Positions 5,564 through 6,464 of a stretch of DNA of 6,464 nucleotides are shown in pieces. The stretch comes from Lentisphaerota bacterium (GTDB taxonomy: Bacteria; Verrucomicrobiota; Kiritimatiellia; RFP12; UBA1067), in NCBI GenBank assembly GCA_015061765.1, contig SUVZ01000224.1, forward strand, positions 1 through 6,464, in the 5' to 3' direction. The translations under genes were made by a program, and so were the position numbers. Each line of letters starts with the position of its first letter. The first letter of the stretch is position 1. The notes under the pieces are model-generated. The model had not been told where the DNA came from. It saw only the letters and a program-made list of their open reading frames with translations, and did not search any database.

Positions 5564-5878
5564 ATGGAAGCCTACGCAGTACTTGCGACCGGCGGCAAGC
5601 AGGTTCTTGTCAAGGTCGGAGATACGGTCGAGATTGAAAAGATCGAGGCCGAAGAGGGCAAGGAAGTCGCCCTCGACACCGTCTGCGCCGTTTCTGACGG
5701 CACGACGCTCAAGATTGGAACGCCCTACGTTGAAGGCGCCAAGGTGACCCTTACGGTCGTTGGCGTCAAGCGCGGCGTCAAAACGATCAATTTCAAGGCG
5801 AAGCGCCGCAAAGGCTATCGCCGCACGGTTGGTCATCGTCAGCAGTACACGGTCGCCACCGTCACGGCGATTGCATAA
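5564..5878 (+). CDS. rplU: 50S ribosomal protein L21
   Basis: L21 is an early-assembling large-subunit protein that binds 23S rRNA. The 104-residue product matches full-length L21: YAVLATGGKQVLVKVGDTVEIEKI near the start (residues 4-27, in two conserved blocks), IGTPYVEGAKVTLTVV (51-66), FKAKRRKGYRRTVGHRQQYT (77-96) and a short C-terminal strand. The ATG is preceded by AAGGA (5551-5555) with an 8-nt spacer. It is the first gene of a two-gene operon with rpmA, 16 bp downstream, the arrangement found in most bacteria. Nothing in the sequence is unusual for the family. Confidence 0.97.
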   Translation: MEAYAVLATGGKQVLVKVGDTVEIEKIEAEEGKEVALDTVCAVSDGTTLKIGTPYVEGAKVTLTVVGVKRGVKTINFKAKRRKGYRRTVGHRQQYTVATVTAIA

Positions 5879-5894
5879 GAGGAGGTAAGGAAAA

Positions 5895-6140
5895 ATGGCT
5901 TCTTCTGCATCAGCCCGTAACGGACGCGATTCCAACCCCAAGTACCTCGGCGTCAAGGCATATGACGGCCAGCTTCTCAAGGCAGGCTCGATCATCGTCC
6001 GTCAGCGCGGTACCAAGATCCATCCCGGCGCCAACGTCGGCTGCGGTCGTGATTTCACGCTCTTCGCTCTCAAGGAGGGCAAGGTTAAGTTCATCAAGGA
6101 CGGCAAGGTCGTCACGATTGTCCCTGTCGAGGCCAAGTAA
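5895..6140 (+). CDS. rpmA: 50S ribosomal protein L27 with an atypical N-terminal tail
   Basis: L27 sits beside the peptidyl transferase centre. The 81-residue product has the conserved core [14 protein letters not shown] (8-21), [20 protein letters not shown] (30-49), [17 protein letters not shown] (50-66) and a final strand. Its start is firmly placed: AGGAGGT (5880-5886) lies 8 nt before ATG 5895 and an in-frame TAA at 5886-5888 excludes a longer form. The usual N-terminus is MAHKKAGGSxRNGRDS, whose flexible tail reaches the catalytic centre. Here it is [13 protein letters not shown], three residues shorter than E. coli L27 before RNGRDS and without the two Lys or the Gly pair. It is also not a Firmicutes-type extension that needs cleavage. 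No obg/cgtA gene follows; a terminator lies 23 bp downstream. Confidence 0.96.
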   Translation: MASSASARNGRDSNPKYLGVKAYDGQLLKAGSIIVRQRGTKIHPGANVGCGRDFTLFALKEGKVKFIKDGKVVTIVPVEAK

Positions 6141-6163
6141 AGCTTTGCTGGACAGAGAAAGAG

Positions 6164-6193
6164 AGAGGTCGCATGAGCGGCCTCTTTTTTTTT
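6164..6193 (+). terminator. Intrinsic terminator of the rplU-rpmA operon
   Basis: AGAGGTCGC (6164-6172) pairs with GCGGCCTCT (6177-6185) around the loop ATGA, with one G-U pair in nine. A run of nine T (6185-6193) ends the element. It starts 23 bp after the rpmA stop and is a textbook Rho-independent terminator. Confidence 0.92.
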
Positions 6194-6225
6194 AGGTTCG
6201 CAGGATGTGAGGTTTGTCTTTTGAT

Positions 6226-6349
6226 GGGGGGGGTAAGACCGAAATGCTTCGATGAAAGCAGATGCCATTGCAAATGACAATGTGTGAAGCTTACCGCAGA
6301 GTAGACAATTTCGGTGGTTTCTCGGCTGGAGTTTACCCATTTTTTTTTT
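6226..6349 (+). ncRNA. Putative structured RNA or riboswitch-like element ending in a T-tract
   Basis: Several exactly complementary segments nest inside one another. GGGTAA (6231-6236) pairs with TTACCC (6333-6338), ACCGAAAT (6238-6245) with ATTTCGGT (6308-6315), GCTTC (6246-6250) with GAAGC (6286-6290), and CATTG (6266-6270) with CAATG (6278-6282) around a 7-base loop. The outer stem is followed almost at once by T10 (6340-6349), as at an RNA 3' end. A competing 6-bp pairing, GGTAAG (6232-6237) with CTTACC (6290-6295), excludes the outer stem, so two conformations are possible. I match it to no known RNA family, and no promoter is visible between 6194 and 6226. The T-tract favours the + strand. 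All structure is inferred from complementarity by eye. Confidence 0.35.
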
Positions 6350-6394
6350 CGGGCATGAAAATCACCACACGTCCATAAATAAAGGGTGAAGTGC

Positions 6395-6417
6395 CAGTTT
6401 TCGCTTTGCGATAACTG
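6395..6417. repeat. Imperfect hairpin-forming palindrome near the right edge
   Basis: CAGTT (6395-6399) pairs with AACTG (6413-6417), and TCGC (6401-6404) with GCGA (6408-6411), around the loop TTT with one T-T mismatch. No T-run follows in the + direction, nor in the - direction, so it is not an intrinsic terminator. It could be an operator or part of a leader for a gene to the right. Confidence 0.4.
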
Positions 6418-6464
6418 AAAAATTGCCTGTGGGTGCGCCGTATGGAGAGCCTTCGAATCAGCGG

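Larger units (their letters stand above)
6194..6464. other. Intergenic stretch without a convincing gene
   Basis: After the rpmA terminator no frame shows a plausible protein. An ATG at 6442 opens a frame to the window edge (MESLRIS), but only seven codons are visible and no clear Shine-Dalgarno precedes it. The stretch contains G8 (6226-6233), T10 (6340-6349), the nested complementary segments listed next and a hairpin at 6395-6417. I see no consensus promoter on either strand. Confidence 0.6.

Noticed and set aside
5489..5995. A 168-codon minus-strand frame across rplU and the start of rpmA
   Set aside because: It is antisense to two certain ribosomal protein genes and runs through their promoter; the translation has no family features.
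6296..6310. AGAGTAGA in the putative RNA, reminiscent of the tetrahydrofolate riboswitch
   Set aside because: Only a few bases agree; the other conserved parts of that riboswitch are not present in the surrounding sequence.
6002..6340. A 112-codon minus-strand frame from the terminal region into rpmA
   Set aside because: It crosses the strong rpmA terminator and the antisense strand of rpmA, and the translation is rich in arbitrary residues with no domain.

Overview
The window looks like a bacterial chromosome segment of moderately high GC with consensus sigma-70-like promoters. It carries Gram-negative envelope functions: a Pal-type peptidoglycan-associated lipoprotein, a Tat export system and a KtrB/TrkH-type potassium channel subunit. 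A fusion of a helix-turn-helix to a PTS EIIA domain, together with the general protein style, suggests the PVC group (Verrucomicrobiota/Kiritimatiellota/Lentisphaerota-like). That placement is an inference from protein character, not a database result.

Layout. Positions 2-943 (+) hold the 3' part of a large protein that resembles the end of a TIM-barrel glycosidase-like enzyme. A clear promoter (TTGATT, 17-bp spacer, TATAAT, 992-1020) then starts a tightly packed rightward cluster. Its genes are pal (1072-1629), a TatB-like gene (1645-2142), tatC (2135-2911, overlapping the previous gene by 8 bp) and a trkH/ktrB-like gene (2916-4235). Convergent to it, with only 3 bp between the stop codons, lies a leftward pair: a dCMP deaminase (4975-5442) followed by a HTH-EIIA(Ntr)-like fusion (4239-4961). 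A 9-bp inverted repeat spans the convergent ends. The region 5443-5563 contains divergent extended -10 promoters on either side of a 10-bp tandem repeat, and a leader hairpin. It drives rplU (5564-5878) and rpmA (5895-6140) rightward. A strong intrinsic terminator (6164-6193) closes that operon.

The last 271 bases (6194-6464) hold no convincing gene. They do contain a nested set of complementary segments ending in a 10-T tract (6226-6349), read here as a possible structured RNA or riboswitch-like element, and a separate hairpin (6395-6417).

Functionally, the window is mainly core cell biology: outer-membrane anchoring, folded-protein export, potassium uptake, phosphotransfer-linked regulation, pyrimidine deoxynucleotide supply and the large ribosomal subunit. 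The unusual points are an L27 without the conserved Lys-containing N-terminal tail, a TatC lacking the signal-peptide-binding Glu of its first helix, an EIIA-HTH fusion beside a potassium channel gene, a possibly leaderless deaminase mRNA, and the putative RNA after rpmA. I saw no CRISPR array, tRNA, rRNA, insertion sequence or obvious defence system.
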